NCBI RefSeq assembly: GCF_000498955.2
Contig: NZ_AYGX02000004.1
Location: forward strand, 1 to 33,355
Origin: Lactiplantibacillus fabifermentans DSM 21115
GTDB taxonomy: Bacteria > Bacillota > Bacilli > Lactobacillales > Lactobacillaceae
Reading direction: 5' to 3'
DNA: 33,355 bases
Shown here in pieces: positions 32,554-33,355 of this stretch (position 1 is the stretch's first letter; each line of letters begins with the position of its first letter). Below the pieces are notes generated by a model, which was not told where the DNA came from, did no database searches, and saw only the letters and a program-made list of their open reading frames with translations. A program made the position numbers and the translations under genes.

Positions 32554-32624
32554 TTTTGATGAATTAACTTCACTCGCCCTTTCTTGCGAGTAGAAATAGC
32601 ATTTGAACGGAGGAAGAGCTGGAA

Positions 32625-33308
32625 ATGTTGCGTTTGGATATTGATAAAACTTTTTTCGCAATGGCCCAATTTTATTATTCGTATTTTCAAGCTGCGGGGG
32701 ATGATAGTTTAGGGTCACTGATAGGCGGTATAGCGATATATCGTAATGATGATATTGGTGAATTGTTTAACCAGGGGTACGCGGATGATTGGAGAAAGAT
32801 TTATTATTCGTTAGGCTCTGAAGATCATACAGTGTTTGAGGGATTCCAAGCAGTTAATCAATTTACGAATGAATATTTACCTGATGTGGATATTTTTACT
32901 GATTTAGCCAGAAACTTAGTTTACGCTACCAGAATAATTTGTGAGATGTCGGCAAGTGAGCGAGAAACTCATCCTGTTTGGCAGCAGTGGGTTACATCTT
33001 GCGAGTGGGTTAGTAATCCGGAAGTTTTTAAAATTGAAGCCGTCGAACTATTTGATGATGATGTTCAAGCTGAAGTATTACCGCCAGCTCGCCCGATTAT
33101 GGACGATGGTGGTGGGAAAAAGACAATTGACGAAATGCAAACTTATTTCATAATGATGGACTTTTTGAAGACTTACTACGCAATTGCTCCGGATAATCGT
33201 GATTTAGAAAAGGTCATTGGCGAGTTTATTTTAGAACGAAAAACACAAAACCAAAAGAATTTATGGTATAGCTGGAAAGATTATTTTGATGATGTATCGA
33301 AAAGGTAG
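32625..33308 (+). CDS. Second tandem paralogue, truncated at the C-terminus
   Basis: A 227-residue protein aligned throughout with the gene at 31639, starting MLRLDIDKTFFAMAQFYYSY. It has a GGAGGAAGAG site and a 71-bp intergenic spacer with a small ACTCGC / GCGAGT hairpin. It ends at DYFDDVSKR, where the first paralogue continues for about 75 residues, so the last quarter of the duplicated fold is missing. The segment from about 33088 to 33246 is nearly identical to the first gene while the 5' part is clearly more diverged. Function unknown. Only 47 bases follow before the window ends. Confidence 0.7.
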   Translation: MLRLDIDKTFFAMAQFYYSYFQAAGDDSLGSLIGGIAIYRNDDIGELFNQGYADDWRKIYYSLGSEDHTVFEGFQAVNQFTNEYLPDVDIFTDLARNLVYATRIICEMSASERETHPVWQQWVTSCEWVSNPEVFKIEAVELFDDDVQAEVLPPARPIMDDGGGKKTIDEMQTYFIMMDFLKTYYAIAPDNRDLEKVIGEFILERKTQNQKNLWYSWKDYFDDVSKR

Positions 33309-33355
33309 ATTGCAAATTTAATCCGAATTTTTGGACAAATTGTTCAGCATAACCT

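Overview
The window looks like a chromosomal segment of a lactic acid bacterium of the family Lactobacillaceae. The evidence is a LacL/LacM heterodimeric beta-galactosidase, a complete citrate-lyase/oxaloacetate-decarboxylase cluster, cre-like sites, strong GGAGG ribosome binding sites and roughly 50 % GC with many TTA/TTG leucine codons. The moderate-to-high GC would suit a group such as Levilactobacillus, but the genus cannot be fixed from sequence alone.

Layout. 1-6.6 kb holds small housekeeping and regulatory genes: a PEBP-like protein with a DUF2075 ATPase, an Rrf2 regulator, a stand-alone biotin-carrier-like protein that has lost its biotinyl lysine, a WYL regulator divergent from a GyrI-like protein, a broken SWIM zinc-finger gene, and two proteins of unknown function. 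6.6-18.2 kb is the citrate fermentation island: CitMHS transporter, oadH-oadD-oadB, a 40-residue OadG-like peptide, citC-citD-citE-citF-citX, oadA, the GntR regulator citO, and citG. Citrate would be imported, split by citrate lyase (CitDEF, matured by CitC, CitX and CitG) to acetate and oxaloacetate, and the oxaloacetate decarboxylated to pyruvate by OadA/D/H with the OadB sodium pump. 18.2-21.6 kb holds a small membrane peptide, a RihC-type nucleoside hydrolase, an SDR oxidoreductase and a GNAT acetyltransferase. 21.8-30.7 kb is a carbohydrate region: lacL/lacM divergent from a beta-glucoside-type PTS EIIABC and a 1275-residue fusion of a GH89 alpha-N-acetylglucosaminidase with a Cof-type HAD phosphatase. 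Part of this region looks damaged: lacL has an in-frame deletion and the PTS gene a one-base frameshift. 30.9-33.4 kb is visibly AT-richer, with a small possibly decayed ORF and two tandem paralogues of an unrecognised, internally duplicated protein.

The most unusual feature is a structured repeat of about 160-186 bp present three times: two inverted copies between oadG and citC inside the citrate operon, and one after the SDR gene. All three have a long outer stem enclosing three hairpins. Loop and junction blocks are conserved while several stem pairs change together, so the element looks like a mobile or dispersed structured RNA. A different long palindrome with imperfect flanking direct repeats lies near 21.7 kb.
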